In this document: positions 42,545 to 54,663 of the stretch, one piece after another | Layout: every line of letters begins with the position of its first letter | How positions within the stretch are numbered: position 1 is the stretch's first letter | Origin: Parabacteroides sp. PM6-13 | Lineage (GTDB): Bacteria > Bacteroidota > Bacteroidia > Bacteroidales > Tannerellaceae | Length of the DNA: 64,000 nt | Assembly: GCF_029892605.1 (NCBI RefSeq) | Contig: NZ_JARXWF010000004.1 | Coordinates: 124,001 to 188,000 of the forward strand | Direction: 5' to 3' | Program-made: the position numbers and the translations under genes | The notes under the pieces: generated by a model | What the model was told of the DNA's origin: nothing | Databases searched by the model: none | Seen by the model: the letters and a program-made list of their open reading frames with translations, nothing else

Positions 42545-43669
42545 ATGTACTTCAAAGATATCATAGGACAGCAAGAGGTGAAAAACAGGTTGATGCAATC
42601 GGCCCGATCGGGGATTGTCCCTCACGCGCAACTGTTTACCGAAAACGGGGGGGCAGGTGCTTTCCCGTTGGCATTGGCGTATGCCCGTTACCTGAACTGC
42701 CAGGCACGCGGTGCGGAGGATGCTTGTGGAAAATGTCCATCTTGTTTGAAATTCAACGAACTGGCACACCCCGACTTGCATTTTGTCTTTCCCATCATCT
42801 CCAAAAAAGAGAAAAAGAAAGAGGTATGTGACGATTATATCACCGAATGGCGTGAGTTCCTGTCGGGCAGACCCTACTTCTCGCTCGACGACTGGTTGAA
42901 TGAGATGGATGCCGGTAACTCGCAGGCGCTTATCTATTCCAAAGAGAGTGATGAGATTGTCCGCAAGCTTAGCCTCAAGATTTACGAGGCGGATTACCGT
43001 ATCCTCTTCGTTTGGTTGCCGGAAAAACTGCATCCGACCTGTGCCAATAAGCTACTGAAGATTATAGAGGAGCCACCCACGAACACGGTGATTCTGATGA
43101 TCTCTGAAACACCGGATCTGATCCTGGGCACCATCCTCTCCCGTGCGCAACGAATCCATGTGCGCCCTATCCGGACAGAGGCAATAGCTCAGGCGCTGGA
43201 ACAACTCTACCACCTGGAGTCACAAGATGCAACGCAGATTGCTCACTTGGCCGACGGCAATTTCCTGCAGGCGATCGAGGCGATCAGTATGGGAGAAGAA
43301 AACCAATTCTTCCTGGAGCAGTTCAAAGGCATGATGCGCAACTCCTGGTCGCGCAATGTAAAAGGGATGAAGGAGATGGCGGATGTGATGGCCGGCATTG
43401 GGCGTGAACGACAGAAGAACTACCTCGCCTACTGTCAGCATCTGATACGGGAGAACTTCGTCTACCGCTTCCAAGCACCCGAGATGAACTATATGAATAA
43501 GGAGGAGAGTCAGTTTTCGGTTAATTTTTCTCCTTTTGTCAACGAACGAAACGTATTCGACCTAATGGACGAACTGGCCAAGGCCGAACGTCATATTACT
43601 CAAAATGTCAATAGCAAAATGGTCTTCTTTGATTTGGGACTGCGCATTACGGTCTTGATTAAGAAATGA
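42545..43669 (+). CDS. holB: DNA polymerase III subunit delta'
   Basis: Clamp-loader subunit, 374 residues. AAA+ fold with the zinc-binding cluster at Cys52, Cys61, Cys64, Cys67 (NCQ...ACGKCPSC). The P-loop position reads ENGGAGAFPLA (33-43) without the GKT/S of ATPases, so it should not hydrolyse ATP, as is known for delta'. Sensor-type motifs LLKIIEEPPTNTVILMIS and ILSRAQRI follow (the usual SRC is SRA here). It is followed by the GH16 gene after 40 bp; co-transcription is possible. Confidence 0.9.
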   Translation: MYFKDIIGQQEVKNRLMQSARSGIVPHAQLFTENGGAGAFPLALAYARYLNCQARGAEDACGKCPSCLKFNELAHPDLHFVFPIISKKEKKKEVCDDYITEWREFLSGRPYFSLDDWLNEMDAGNSQALIYSKESDEIVRKLSLKIYEADYRILFVWLPEKLHPTCANKLLKIIEEPPTNTVILMISETPDLILGTILSRAQRIHVRPIRTEAIAQALEQLYHLESQDATQIAHLADGNFLQAIEAISMGEENQFFLEQFKGMMRNSWSRNVKGMKEMADVMAGIGRERQKNYLAYCQHLIRENFVYRFQAPEMNYMNKEESQFSVNFSPFVNERNVFDLMDELAKAERHITQNVNSKMVFFDLGLRITVLIKK

Positions 43670-43709
43670 TTTTTCCTTTTTCCTTTTAATTATTATAAAA
43701 ACTTTTTTC

Positions 43710-44561
43710 ATGAAACAAACAGTATTACTCCTTCTGTTTATTACAGTAGTATGCGGTTGCAAACAGCAACCCAAAGAACAGGACACAGCTCCTGAAGGTT
43801 ACACCTTAGTATGGTCAGACGAGTTCGACCAGGACGGCAGACCGGACGCTGCCAATTGGACCTATGAGAACGGATTCGTTCGCAACCGAGAACACCAATG
43901 GTATCAGCCGGAGAATGCCTATGTAAAAGATGGACGTCTTGTTATTGAAGCGAAGCGGGAATCAAGACCTAATCCGCTTTATGAAGAGGGCAGCCAGGAT
44001 TGGCGGAAAGAACGCGAATTGGTGGAGTACACCTCGGCTTGTGTAAAAACCGTTGGGCTGCACGACTGGCTGTATGGTGTGTTTGAGGTAAAAGCCAAGA
44101 TTCCGGCCTACAAAGGATCCTGGCCGGCCATCTGGTTTCTGGGTAACCGGGATGTAGGTCCCTGGCCGCTTTGCGGAGAGATCGACCTGATGGAATACTA
44201 CCGGGTGAAAGACGAAGCCACAATTCTGGCTAATGCCTGCTGGGCCAACGGCACCTGGGACACGACACACTGGCCTATGACGCATTTTGAGGAAAGAGAT
44301 CCCACGTGGGCCGATAAGTTCCATATCTGGAAGATGGACTGGGACAAAGATTTTATCCGCCTCTACCTGGATGATGAGCTGTTGAACGAAGTCGACCTGG
44401 CTGAAACGCTCAATCCGGACGGAACGAATCCTTTCCATCACCCGCAATATATCCTACTCAACCTGGCCATCGGCGGCATCAATGGTGGCGACCCATCGGA
44501 AACAGCCTTCCCACTTTTCTATGAAATCGACCATGTGAGGGTTTATCAGAAGAAAGAATAA
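43710..44561 (+). CDS. Glycoside hydrolase family 16 lipoprotein (laminarinase-like)
   Basis: 283 residues with lipobox VCGC (lipid Cys17). The GH16 domain starts YTLVWSDEFDQDGRPDAANWTYE. Catalytic signature GEIDLMEYY has nucleophile Glu157, Asp159 and acid/base Glu162 in the EIDxxE pattern of the beta-bulge group. Trp-rich cleft segments SWPAIWFLG and WKMDWDKDFIRLYLDDELLNE support a beta-1,3- or mixed-linkage glucanase; porphyran and agarose specificity is less likely. Surface- or periplasm-exposed, anchored in the membrane. Not part of a local SusCD locus. Confidence 0.92.
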   Translation: MKQTVLLLLFITVVCGCKQQPKEQDTAPEGYTLVWSDEFDQDGRPDAANWTYENGFVRNREHQWYQPENAYVKDGRLVIEAKRESRPNPLYEEGSQDWRKERELVEYTSACVKTVGLHDWLYGVFEVKAKIPAYKGSWPAIWFLGNRDVGPWPLCGEIDLMEYYRVKDEATILANACWANGTWDTTHWPMTHFEERDPTWADKFHIWKMDWDKDFIRLYLDDELLNEVDLAETLNPDGTNPFHHPQYILLNLAIGGINGGDPSETAFPLFYEIDHVRVYQKKE

Positions 44562-44573
44562 AAGATTTCCATA

Positions 44574-44611
44574 AAAAAACTCCTATCCGCAAAAGCAGAT
44601 AGGAGTTTTTT
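44574..44611. terminator. Bidirectional terminator
   Basis: AAAAAACTCCTATC and GATAGGAGTTTTTT form a symmetric stem with A and T tracts on both sides, between the convergent GH16 and C1 peptidase genes. Confidence 0.88.
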
Positions 44612-44632
44612 AATTAGCAAAAAGTGTTCTTT

Positions 44633-45817
44633 TTAGATACCTAATTTCGTACGGATTGCCTTTGGCAGGGCGTCTTTGTGTACGATGATATCCATTGTTT
44701 TGTATTTGGCGAATGTTTCAGATACATACCAAACACCATTGTACTTGCTGTCGGTTCCCCATGAATTCTTTACCATATAGAATTTCTTTCCGGTCTGGTC
44801 TTTGGCGATACCGAAGATCTGCATACCGTGGTCGTCGGTCGTTTGGTAGTTATCATACGCCTTCTGACGCATTTCCTGGGTAACAGTCACTTCTTTTACG
44901 CCCGGTTTCTCAACCATTTTACGCAGTTCCGCATTCTTTTCCGCTGCACTCAATCCAACCCATTTGTCCTGATCGGAACCGGAGGTTTCAATCGCTTCTA
45001 CATCCGGAGCTACGCCGATACCGTTGCGGGTAAAGCCAATTTCGCTCACGTCGGAAGCCCAAGCAATCGTGTAACCGGTATTGATAGCATTGTCGAACAC
45101 CTGCATCAGTTCGTCAATCGGCAGGTTATAGGAAGCAGACCAACGCCAGTTGTCGGGCACCTCAATGGGGAATGCCTTATAGAACGGTTCGTGCGAAAAA
45201 GAGGTCAATGACACATAGTCATCCATATTCAAGCCTAACTCTTTCGCATAGCTCTGCGGGGTATATTCTTTTCCGTTATAGGTAAATTTCTCCGGCAACT
45301 TACCCAGGTAGGTATCCACCACTGCGTTGAATCCATCCTGCCAAACAGGAGAGAGCTTTCCGTTACGGTTCTTGATCACTGCATCCACATATCCTCTCAG
45401 GATACCAACCAATTCGGAATGAACATGTATGTCTTCGCCATATTCTTTGCCATCCATCACCGCTTCGGGCACGATACCGTAATGCTTGATCGCATACAAC
45501 ACATCGTCAAAAGCACCGCCTTCGGCAAATTCCATCGTGCCATGCATGCGCACATACTTCTCTGCCTTGTCGCGATAGGTATGATTCACCACAAACATTT
45601 CAGACAGGTTATGTTCACCTTTCCCCATGCGGATCAGTTCGGACTCAATAAATCCCAGGGTGGAGAAACACCAGCAGGTACCTGTACGGCTTTGGTTTTG
45701 AACCGGTGTGATTTTTAGTTCTTTGACGGGAGTGAAAACATAGTCGTTTGTTTCCTGTGCTTCCACAGCGGTAAGCGCGCACGCCGACAAGAGGGCTGCT
45801 ACAAAAATCTTCTTCAT
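44633..45817 (-). CDS. Exported C1-family cysteine peptidase (bleomycin hydrolase type)
   Basis: 394 residues with a Sec signal ending VEAQE. Papain-type catalytic residues are in order: Cys48 in GTCWCFST with Gln41 nearby for the oxyanion hole, His in DDHGMQIFGIA and Asn in VKNSWGTDSKYNG. The long insertions between Cys and His fit the PepC/bleomycin hydrolase group, but these are normally cytoplasmic. Exported versions occur in Bacteroidetes. ATG at 45817 is chosen over an earlier frame start because it begins the signal peptide and lies downstream of a good promoter. Confidence 0.9.
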   Translation of the reverse strand: MKKIFVAALLSACALTAVEAQETNDYVFTPVKELKITPVQNQSRTGTCWCFSTLGFIESELIRMGKGEHNLSEMFVVNHTYRDKAEKYVRMHGTMEFAEGGAFDDVLYAIKHYGIVPEAVMDGKEYGEDIHVHSELVGILRGYVDAVIKNRNGKLSPVWQDGFNAVVDTYLGKLPEKFTYNGKEYTPQSYAKELGLNMDDYVSLTSFSHEPFYKAFPIEVPDNWRWSASYNLPIDELMQVFDNAINTGYTIAWASDVSEIGFTRNGIGVAPDVEAIETSGSDQDKWVGLSAAEKNAELRKMVEKPGVKEVTVTQEMRQKAYDNYQTTDDHGMQIFGIAKDQTGKKFYMVKNSWGTDSKYNGVWYVSETFAKYKTMDIIVHKDALPKAIRTKLGI

Positions 45818-45848
45818 ATACTTGTATTTTAAGTTTAAACTATGGAGG

Positions 45849-45879
45849 CAAATATACGACAATGAGGCAGATATTCAAT
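45849..45879 (-). promoter_or_regulatory. Promoter of the C1 peptidase gene
   Basis: On the minus strand ATTG, 19 bp, TATATTTG (45849-45856), 31 bp before the start codon. Confidence 0.6.
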
Positions 45880-45888
45880 AATTTTGTC

Positions 45889-45896
45889 TACATTTG
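45889..45896 (+). promoter_or_regulatory. -7 box for proC
   Basis: TACATTTG, 35 bp before the proC ATG, facing away from the C1 peptidase promoter. Confidence 0.4.
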
Positions 45897-45931
45897 TCGC
45901 CTCTTTTGATGAATAATTAACACATGAAACA

Positions 45932-46732
45932 ATGAAAATAGCCATTATCGGAACAGGAAATATTGGAGGTGCCATCGCGCGAGGATTAGTAAACGGCACC
46001 ATTATTAACCCTTCAGACGTGACCTGTACCGCGCATCCTGAGTATGATTCTTTAGACAAGCTAAGAAAGATTCACCCCGATATACATGTGACATACGACA
46101 ACCAGGAAGCTGTCAGCCAATCGGATATCATTATCATTTCGGTTAAGCCTTGGCGCGTAGAATCGGTCATTGACGAGATCAAACCGGTATTGGATTTCGA
46201 CAGACATATGATATTGTCGGTAGCGGCTGGTATCACCTTCGACCTGTTGAACAGCTACCTGACCAAGAATATGGATTCCAAGATATCACCCACCATCTTC
46301 CGTATCATGCCCAATACGGCTATCGCCGTGATGAGCAGCATGACCTTCGTCTCTGCGCGGAATGCTTCGAAGGAGCAGACCACGCAGGTATTGAATATCT
46401 TCAAGGAGATGGGAGATGCCATGTTGATCGAAGAGCGCCTGATGTCGGCCGGTACCGCCCTGGCATCCAGTGGCATCGCCTTTGCCATGCGTTACATACG
46501 CGCTTCTATCGAAGGTGGTGTGGAACTGGGCTTTTACCCACAGGAGGCACAGGAGATCGTGTTACAGACAGTCAAAGGAGCGGTCGACCTGCTTCAGCAT
46601 AACCGAAGCAATCCCGAAGCGGAGATCGACAAGGTGACTACGCCCGGTGGTATCACCATCAAAGGGTTGAACGAGATGGAACTTTCCGGCTTTACCTCAT
46701 CCGTTATTCGCGGCTTGAAAGCCAGCAAGTAA
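45932..46732 (+). CDS. proC: Pyrroline-5-carboxylate reductase
   Basis: Last step of proline synthesis. 266 residues. N-terminal Rossmann motif IAIIGTGNIGGAIARGL (3-19), IIISVKPW, MPNTAIAV (conserved in ProC), and the C-terminal signature region VTTPGGITIKGLNEME. Length and layout are normal. Its last 36 bp overlap the end of the convergent HAD gene. Confidence 0.95.
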   Translation: MKIAIIGTGNIGGAIARGLVNGTIINPSDVTCTAHPEYDSLDKLRKIHPDIHVTYDNQEAVSQSDIIIISVKPWRVESVIDEIKPVLDFDRHMILSVAAGITFDLLNSYLTKNMDSKISPTIFRIMPNTAIAVMSSMTFVSARNASKEQTTQVLNIFKEMGDAMLIEERLMSAGTALASSGIAFAMRYIRASIEGGVELGFYPQEAQEIVLQTVKGAVDLLQHNRSNPEAEIDKVTTPGGITIKGLNEMELSGFTSSVIRGLKASK

Positions 46733-47443
46733 GCGATCCCAATCGTTTGCCAGACTTTTCATGTCAGGATATAAGAGACCGGCTCCGGCATCTAACAGTA
46801 CGGAGTCGGACAGCGGTCCCGTATTGACAGCAATCGTAAAGATACCGGCTGCTACGGCGGCCTCTACGCCCATGGGAGCATTCTCCACCACAATCGCCTC
46901 GTGCGCTTTGACGCCCGCCTTCTCCAGGCCCATCAGATAGGGCTCCGGATGGGGTTTTCCATACTTCACATCATAGGCGGTCACCATTTTTTCAAGGGTA
47001 AATATGCCCGGGAAATGCCCATTCAACTTGTCAATCAGACTATGTTGTCCCGAACCGGTCACCAAAATGGCCTGCATCCCGGCCTCTTTCACCTTCTGAA
47101 GCATTTCCGAAGCACCCGGCATGACAGCCTCTTCATTGTAACTATTGAAGAGAGCCGCCTTCTCTTCGTATATCGATTGCTTCTGTTCCTCCGTCGCACC
47201 ATGTCCGAAGGTGCGGTGAAACAACGCGTCAATTGTTGCACCTCCCGTACGTCCCTCCATCAGGAAGAAGTCTTCGGGTGAAGAGATCAGGTTATATCTG
47301 TCTGCCGTCTCTTTCCAGGCACGGGCATGATACGGCATGGAGTCGTACAGTACACCGTCCATATCAAACAGGACCGCTTTGAGATCAATCGCTTTCAGGT
47401 TGTTTTTCTGCAAATAGCTTTGCACAGCATCTTTTATCATCAT
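46697..47443 (-). CDS. HAD-superfamily phosphatase/phosphomutase (beta-PGM-like)
   Basis: 248 residues. Motif I FDMDGVLYDSMPYHARAWKE with Asp nucleophile and Asp acid; motif II VTGSG; motif III Lys in KYGKPHPEPYLMGLEKAGV; motif IV IVVENAPMGVEAAVAAG. The cap resembles beta-phosphoglucomutase and sugar phosphatases. Which sugar phosphate it uses cannot be told. Eighteen bp after the serine hydrolase gene, in the same minus-strand operon. ATG at 47443 or 47440. Confidence 0.88.
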   Translation of the reverse strand: MMIKDAVQSYLQKNNLKAIDLKAVLFDMDGVLYDSMPYHARAWKETADRYNLISSPEDFFLMEGRTGGATIDALFHRTFGHGATEEQKQSIYEEKAALFNSYNEEAVMPGASEMLQKVKEAGMQAILVTGSGQHSLIDKLNGHFPGIFTLEKMVTAYDVKYGKPHPEPYLMGLEKAGVKAHEAIVVENAPMGVEAAVAAGIFTIAVNTGPLSDSVLLDAGAGLLYPDMKSLANDWDRLLAGFQAANNG

Positions 47444-47461
47444 CTTTGTTTTACTATTTCT

Positions 47462-48643
47462 TTATTCTGCCTCATCGGCTCTTTCGGTCAATTTCTCTGC
47501 GGCATCCAACACGCGCATGCCGGTCGACAGCCACAGATCGATATCCGCCGGATAGTGCTGGGCAGTTTTCTCTTCACTCCGTTTCTTTCCTAAGCGCACA
47601 ATCACCGCATTCTTCTCGGGTATGGCAAACACATATTGTCCCAATATGCCACGCATATAGATCACACGCATACCTTCAAAGGCAAGGTTCCAGAACTGGA
47701 ATCCATACACCGTGTTGGGGGTATTATATTCTTTGTAGATAAGTGAACGATCGGGCGTCGTCGCCTCTTTCATATACTCGGCAGAGACCAGTTGCCACCT
47801 ACCCCAACGTCCTTCGTTGAGTATGAGCTGTCCGAAACGGGCAAAATCACGGGCGTTGCTATTGAAACAGCAGTAGGCTTTCTCTATGCCATCTTTCTTA
47901 TCCAGGCTCCACACGGCAGTCTCCTCTGCTCCCATAAACGACCAAAGCCGACGCGAGACATAGTCGCTGATCGGTTCGCCGGTCGCCATCTCCACAATAA
48001 AGGTGAGCAACTGAGTGACACCGCTCTGATACACAAAATTGACTCCCGGCTCTTCGATCATTTTCATATCGAAGGTCACCTTCTGAAGGTCATTCCCGTA
48101 ATAGAGTTTTGTCGTAGGCGAAAAGGGCGAGGTGTAGGCCTCCTGGAAATCGACCCCGGCACTCATAGTCAACAGGTGACGAATGGTCAGTGTCTTCCCG
48201 TTATATTCTGCAAACTCGGGATAGAAATCCTGCACCGGCTGATCGACACTTTCGATAAAACCATCATCGATCGCGCATCCAACAGCCAGCGAAACAATGC
48301 TCTTTGCCATCGAGAAGGAATTGCTATGCGAGCGTTCGGAATAACCATCCCAGTATTCTTCAAATAACAATTTGCCATCCTGAATAACCACATACGCCAC
48401 CGTCTCCAACTCTTCAAACTCAGGCAACACATCCTCCGGCAAGGACAATCGATTATACCCCTCCGCCACCGGCCAGGGAACAGGATCAGCCGCAACGACC
48501 ACCCGGTTGTCAAAGATCGGAAACTGATCGATTTTCGGATGCAGATGAATCAACGCCTGCCGCAGATAATAATTCGATGGCAAAGCCAAAAAACCTGCCA
48601 CCAACACAATTACCACCCCTATTATTATAAATACCTTCTTCAT
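47462..48643 (-). CDS. Membrane-anchored serine hydrolase, beta-lactamase/PBP family
   Basis: 393 residues with an uncleaved N-terminal helix (KKVFIIIGVVIVLVAGFLAL). The serine motif is SMAKS (SxxK), second motif YQSG (YxN position; here Tyr-Gln-Ser), and a strand ending with a typical C-terminal region (VYGFQFWNLAFEGMRVIYMRGILGQYVFAIPEKNAVIVRLG). Such class-C-like proteins act as esterases, D-aminopeptidases or cell-wall enzymes; there is no proof of beta-lactam hydrolysis. Sits between gamma-carbonic anhydrase and HAD genes. Confidence 0.87.
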   Translation of the reverse strand: MKKVFIIIGVVIVLVAGFLALPSNYYLRQALIHLHPKIDQFPIFDNRVVVAADPVPWPVAEGYNRLSLPEDVLPEFEELETVAYVVIQDGKLLFEEYWDGYSERSHSNSFSMAKSIVSLAVGCAIDDGFIESVDQPVQDFYPEFAEYNGKTLTIRHLLTMSAGVDFQEAYTSPFSPTTKLYYGNDLQKVTFDMKMIEEPGVNFVYQSGVTQLLTFIVEMATGEPISDYVSRRLWSFMGAEETAVWSLDKKDGIEKAYCCFNSNARDFARFGQLILNEGRWGRWQLVSAEYMKEATTPDRSLIYKEYNTPNTVYGFQFWNLAFEGMRVIYMRGILGQYVFAIPEKNAVIVRLGKKRSEEKTAQHYPADIDLWLSTGMRVLDAAEKLTERADEAE

Positions 48644-48680
48644 TGCTTACACTTCGTTCCAATTCTTCATTCTTCATTCC

Positions 48681-49205
48681 TCATTCTTCATTCTCCTTGT
48701 ACCACGACGAATACATATGGTAATTCTTCGCAATCTTCTGGTTGATCTCTTTCGATTGTTCGGGATCGACCTTCTTCACAAACTTAGCGGGCACACCGGC
48801 ATAGATGCTACCCGGTTCCACGATCGTATTGCTCAACACCACCGAGCCGGCGGCCACAATCGCCCCCTCTCCTATCACAGCATGATCCAATACCACCGAC
48901 CCCATGCCAACCAAAGCACCGTCGCATATTGTTGCGCCGTGAATGGTCACATTGTGCCCGATAGAGACGTTATCACCGATCTCAATCGTCGATTTCTCAT
49001 ACAAGGTATGCAAAACCGAACCATCCTGGATATTCACCCCATCGCCAATACGGATCGAGTTCACATCGCCACGCAGGATCGCACCAAACCAGATGCTGCA
49101 TCCTTTGCCAATCACCACATCGCCGATAATAGTCGCATTATCGGCCAGGTAAGTATCTTCTCCTATCTCGGGCGTAAAGCCACGAACTGATTTTAGTAAA
49201 GCCAT
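48681..49205 (-). CDS. Gamma-carbonic-anhydrase-like hexapeptide protein
   Basis: 174 residues of left-handed beta-helix (NATIIGDVVIGKGCSIWFGAILRGD, IGDGVNIQDGSVLH, GVMS-type turns). The three zinc histidines of the family are seen in VLHTLYE, SIGHNV and IHG. Cytoplasmic. Members have carbonic anhydrase or merely related activity (YrdA, PaaY), so the reaction is probable, not certain. 37 bp before the serine hydrolase gene, likely same transcript. Confidence 0.9.
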   Translation of the reverse strand: MALLKSVRGFTPEIGEDTYLADNATIIGDVVIGKGCSIWFGAILRGDVNSIRIGDGVNIQDGSVLHTLYEKSTIEIGDNVSIGHNVTIHGATICDGALVGMGSVVLDHAVIGEGAIVAAGSVVLSNTIVEPGSIYAGVPAKFVKKVDPEQSKEINQKIAKNYHMYSSWYKENEE

Positions 49206-49214
49206 CTTTTCTTT

Positions 49215-49312
49215 AATTATGAATTGTGAATTATGAATTATAAGAATATAAGAAGAGTCTCCCCTTCATAATTCATAATTCATAATTCGAGATATAGGCA
49301 AGCCTATATCTC
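49215..49312. repeat. AT-rich inverted repeat and adjoining hairpin
   Basis: AATTATGAATTGTGAATTAT faces TTCATAATTCATAATTCATA (to 49288). Next to it is a perfect 11-bp hairpin, GAGATATAGGC-AA-GCCTATATCTC (49289-49312), which contains the stop codon of the aminopeptidase. It lacks a T tract on the minus strand, so termination is unproven. Confidence 0.6.
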
Positions 49313-51091
49313 GCTTGTTTTTTCTTTTAACCACGCTTTCTCTTCTTCGTTCAGCTGGGGGCTGAGCAAATCGTACACCATCTGATGGTATTTGTTGAGC
49401 CAGGCAAGCTCACGTACCGACAACATAGAAGGAATCACCAGGCGGGTGTCGATATGACATAGGGTAAGCGTTTCGAAGGTGAGGAATTTGCCCCATTCCG
49501 TTTCGCTGTCTTCCCGCACCAGGATCATATTCTCCGTGCGTATGCCATACTCACCGGTGCGATACATCGCCGGTTCGTCGCTCATCACCATACCCGGTTT
49601 CAATATAACCGGATTCTCCTCCATACGGATGCTCTGCGGTCCTTCGTGCACATTCAGGCAGTGGCCAATACCGTGACAGGTGCCGTGCAAGTATTGAATC
49701 CCGGCATCCCACAAAGCCTTCCGGGCAAACACATCGATCAGACATCCCCGTATGCCGGCGGGAAACTTACATTTGGCAATCCCGATCATGCCCTTCAGCG
49801 TGCGGGTAAAATCCTTTTTCATCTGTTCGGTCGGCTCACCCAGAGGGATTGTACGGGTAATATCGGTTGTTCCGTCCATATATTGCGCACCTGAGTCCAA
49901 GAGATACAATCCTTCGGGCAACAGCGTCGCGTCGGTTTCGGGTGAAGGGGTGTAGTGGACAATCGCGCCATGCGCGCCATAGCTGCTGATCGCCGCAAAG
50001 CTATCCATCAGGTAGAGGGGCTGCTCAGCACGCAACGAAGAGAGCTTCGCGGCTGCGCTCAACTCCGTTACCTTTTCTCCGGCGGCCATCTGTTTCTCCA
50101 GCCAGATATAGAACTTCGTCATGGCAAGACCATCTTTCACCAGCGCGTTGCGGAATCCTTTGATTTCCGTTTCGTTCTTGATGCTCTTCATGTGGTTGGC
50201 CGGTGTGATATCATCGATAATACGACAGGCCTCCGGAATCGCTTTATAGAGGGCATAATTGGTTCTCGCTTTATCGATAAACACCGTATAATCATGCGGT
50301 AAGCGCGATACATAGGTATATATCCGGGAATAATCCGCCAGGATCACTCCCTCTTTTTGCAGATTCTCGGCAATCTCTTTCGATACCTTTTGCGGATCGA
50401 CAAAAAGAACAGTTTCTTTTTCCGAAACGAACCCGTAGGAAACAACCACCGGGTTATAGGTCACATCTGTGCCCCGGATATTAAAGGTCCAGGCTATCTC
50501 ATCCAAAGCGCCCAGAATCAGGCAGTCCGCTCCCTGCTGGTGCAGTTGATCGTTGATCACATTCAATTTATCGGAAACCGACTGACCGGATAATTCCACC
50601 GGCATCTCAAAGATCTGGTTCTTCGGTATAGCCGGGCGGTCTTCCCAGAGATCCCCCACCAAATCGTAGGATGCCTCCAGGGATATATTTTTCTTAGCGA
50701 GCTTAGCCTGCAGGTTCAAGGCTTCGGAGGCCCCATAGGTCTGGCCGTCGAAACCAACGGTTTGCCCCTCTTGCAAGGCTGTTAATAGAAATTCAGGAAT
50801 CGTCGGCGTTTCCGGAAGCGAGGCTTTATACAGTTCTATTCCTGTATCGGCCAGTTGAATATCCGCCTGCAGAAAATAACGGGAGTCGGTCCACAGCCCC
50901 GCCTTATCGGCTGTCACGACAATCGTTCCGGCCGATCCGGTAAAACCTGATATCCAAACACGCGCCTTCCAACAATCGGCAGGATATTCACTCAGATGTG
51001 GATCCGAACTGGGAATGATATAGGCATCCACCTTCTTCTCTTTCATCGCCCGACGAAGGGCTTCGATACGTTCAGGAATACTTTTCAACAT
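49304..51091 (-). CDS. pepP: Xaa-Pro aminopeptidase (M24B)
   Basis: Removes an N-terminal residue ahead of proline. 595 residues with two creatinase-like N-terminal domains and a C-terminal pita-bread catalytic domain. Metal ligands: Asp in LLDSGAQYMDGTTDITRT (two Asp), His in GTCHGIGHCLNVHEGP, Glu in VMSDEPAMYRTGEYGIRTEN (two Glu). The longer, three-domain form resembles eukaryotic cytosolic aminopeptidase P. ATG 51091 is preferred: a -7 box lies between it and an upstream in-frame start (51136). Confidence 0.92.
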   Translation of the reverse strand: MLKSIPERIEALRRAMKEKKVDAYIIPSSDPHLSEYPADCWKARVWISGFTGSAGTIVVTADKAGLWTDSRYFLQADIQLADTGIELYKASLPETPTIPEFLLTALQEGQTVGFDGQTYGASEALNLQAKLAKKNISLEASYDLVGDLWEDRPAIPKNQIFEMPVELSGQSVSDKLNVINDQLHQQGADCLILGALDEIAWTFNIRGTDVTYNPVVVSYGFVSEKETVLFVDPQKVSKEIAENLQKEGVILADYSRIYTYVSRLPHDYTVFIDKARTNYALYKAIPEACRIIDDITPANHMKSIKNETEIKGFRNALVKDGLAMTKFYIWLEKQMAAGEKVTELSAAAKLSSLRAEQPLYLMDSFAAISSYGAHGAIVHYTPSPETDATLLPEGLYLLDSGAQYMDGTTDITRTIPLGEPTEQMKKDFTRTLKGMIGIAKCKFPAGIRGCLIDVFARKALWDAGIQYLHGTCHGIGHCLNVHEGPQSIRMEENPVILKPGMVMSDEPAMYRTGEYGIRTENMILVREDSETEWGKFLTFETLTLCHIDTRLVIPSMLSVRELAWLNKYHQMVYDLLSPQLNEEEKAWLKEKTSEI

Positions 51092-51117
51092 GGCATTTTC
51101 GTTTTTTGTTTTATCCA

Positions 51118-51149
51118 CAAAGATAACGCCAATCAACCGATTTTACCAA
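51118..51149 (-). promoter_or_regulatory. Promoter of the Xaa-Pro aminopeptidase
   Basis: Minus strand TTGG, 20 bp, TATCTTTG (51118-51125), 27 bp before the ATG. Confidence 0.55.
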
Positions 51150-51180
51150 TCATCGTTGAATAAATATATCCCGAGTCCCA

Positions 51181-54363
<3,183 letters not shown>

Positions 54364-54454
54364 TCACACAAAACAAACACATTGAATTAGTAGGGTATTT
54401 ATTACGCCTTCGACGTCGGAGACTGCCCCGGAAGCAGAGATTCCTTAAGGAGTT

Positions 54455-54550
54455 TTTTATAGCCGAAGCGCATCGGCAAGCCTGCCCATGCGCTTCGACA
54501 ATTTTGCTGAAGCGCTTCGACAGTTTTGCCGATGCGCTTCGGCTATAAAA
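54455..54550. repeat. Palindromic element F with GCGCTTCG units
   Basis: A perfect 25-bp inverted pair, TTTTATAGCCGAAGCGCATC... (54455-54479) against its reverse complement (54526-54550). Between them, GCGCTTCGACA occurs twice, and TTTTGC twice. Single copy here, unlike A-E in core and edges. It lies between the divergent GH2 and pheS promoters. Confidence 0.82.
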
Positions 54551-54606
54551 TTCCGGGAGGGCTATGCCACAGTGACTCGTAACAGGATAAAAAAATGAGC
54601 CTTTCG

Positions 54607-54637
54607 ATTGTACTCTAAAAAGAAAGGGCTAACTTTG
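54607..54637 (+). promoter_or_regulatory. pheS promoter
   Basis: ATTG (54607-54610), 19 bp, TAACTTTG (54630-54637), 26 bp before the ATG. Confidence 0.6.
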
Positions 54638-54663
54638 CGCCTCAAATAGAAACAGACTTAATC

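Noticed and set aside
47462-48643. Antibiotic-resistance beta-lactamase
   Set aside because: Only the SxxK motif is convincing; the N-terminal anchor and divergent second motif fit a general serine hydrolase.
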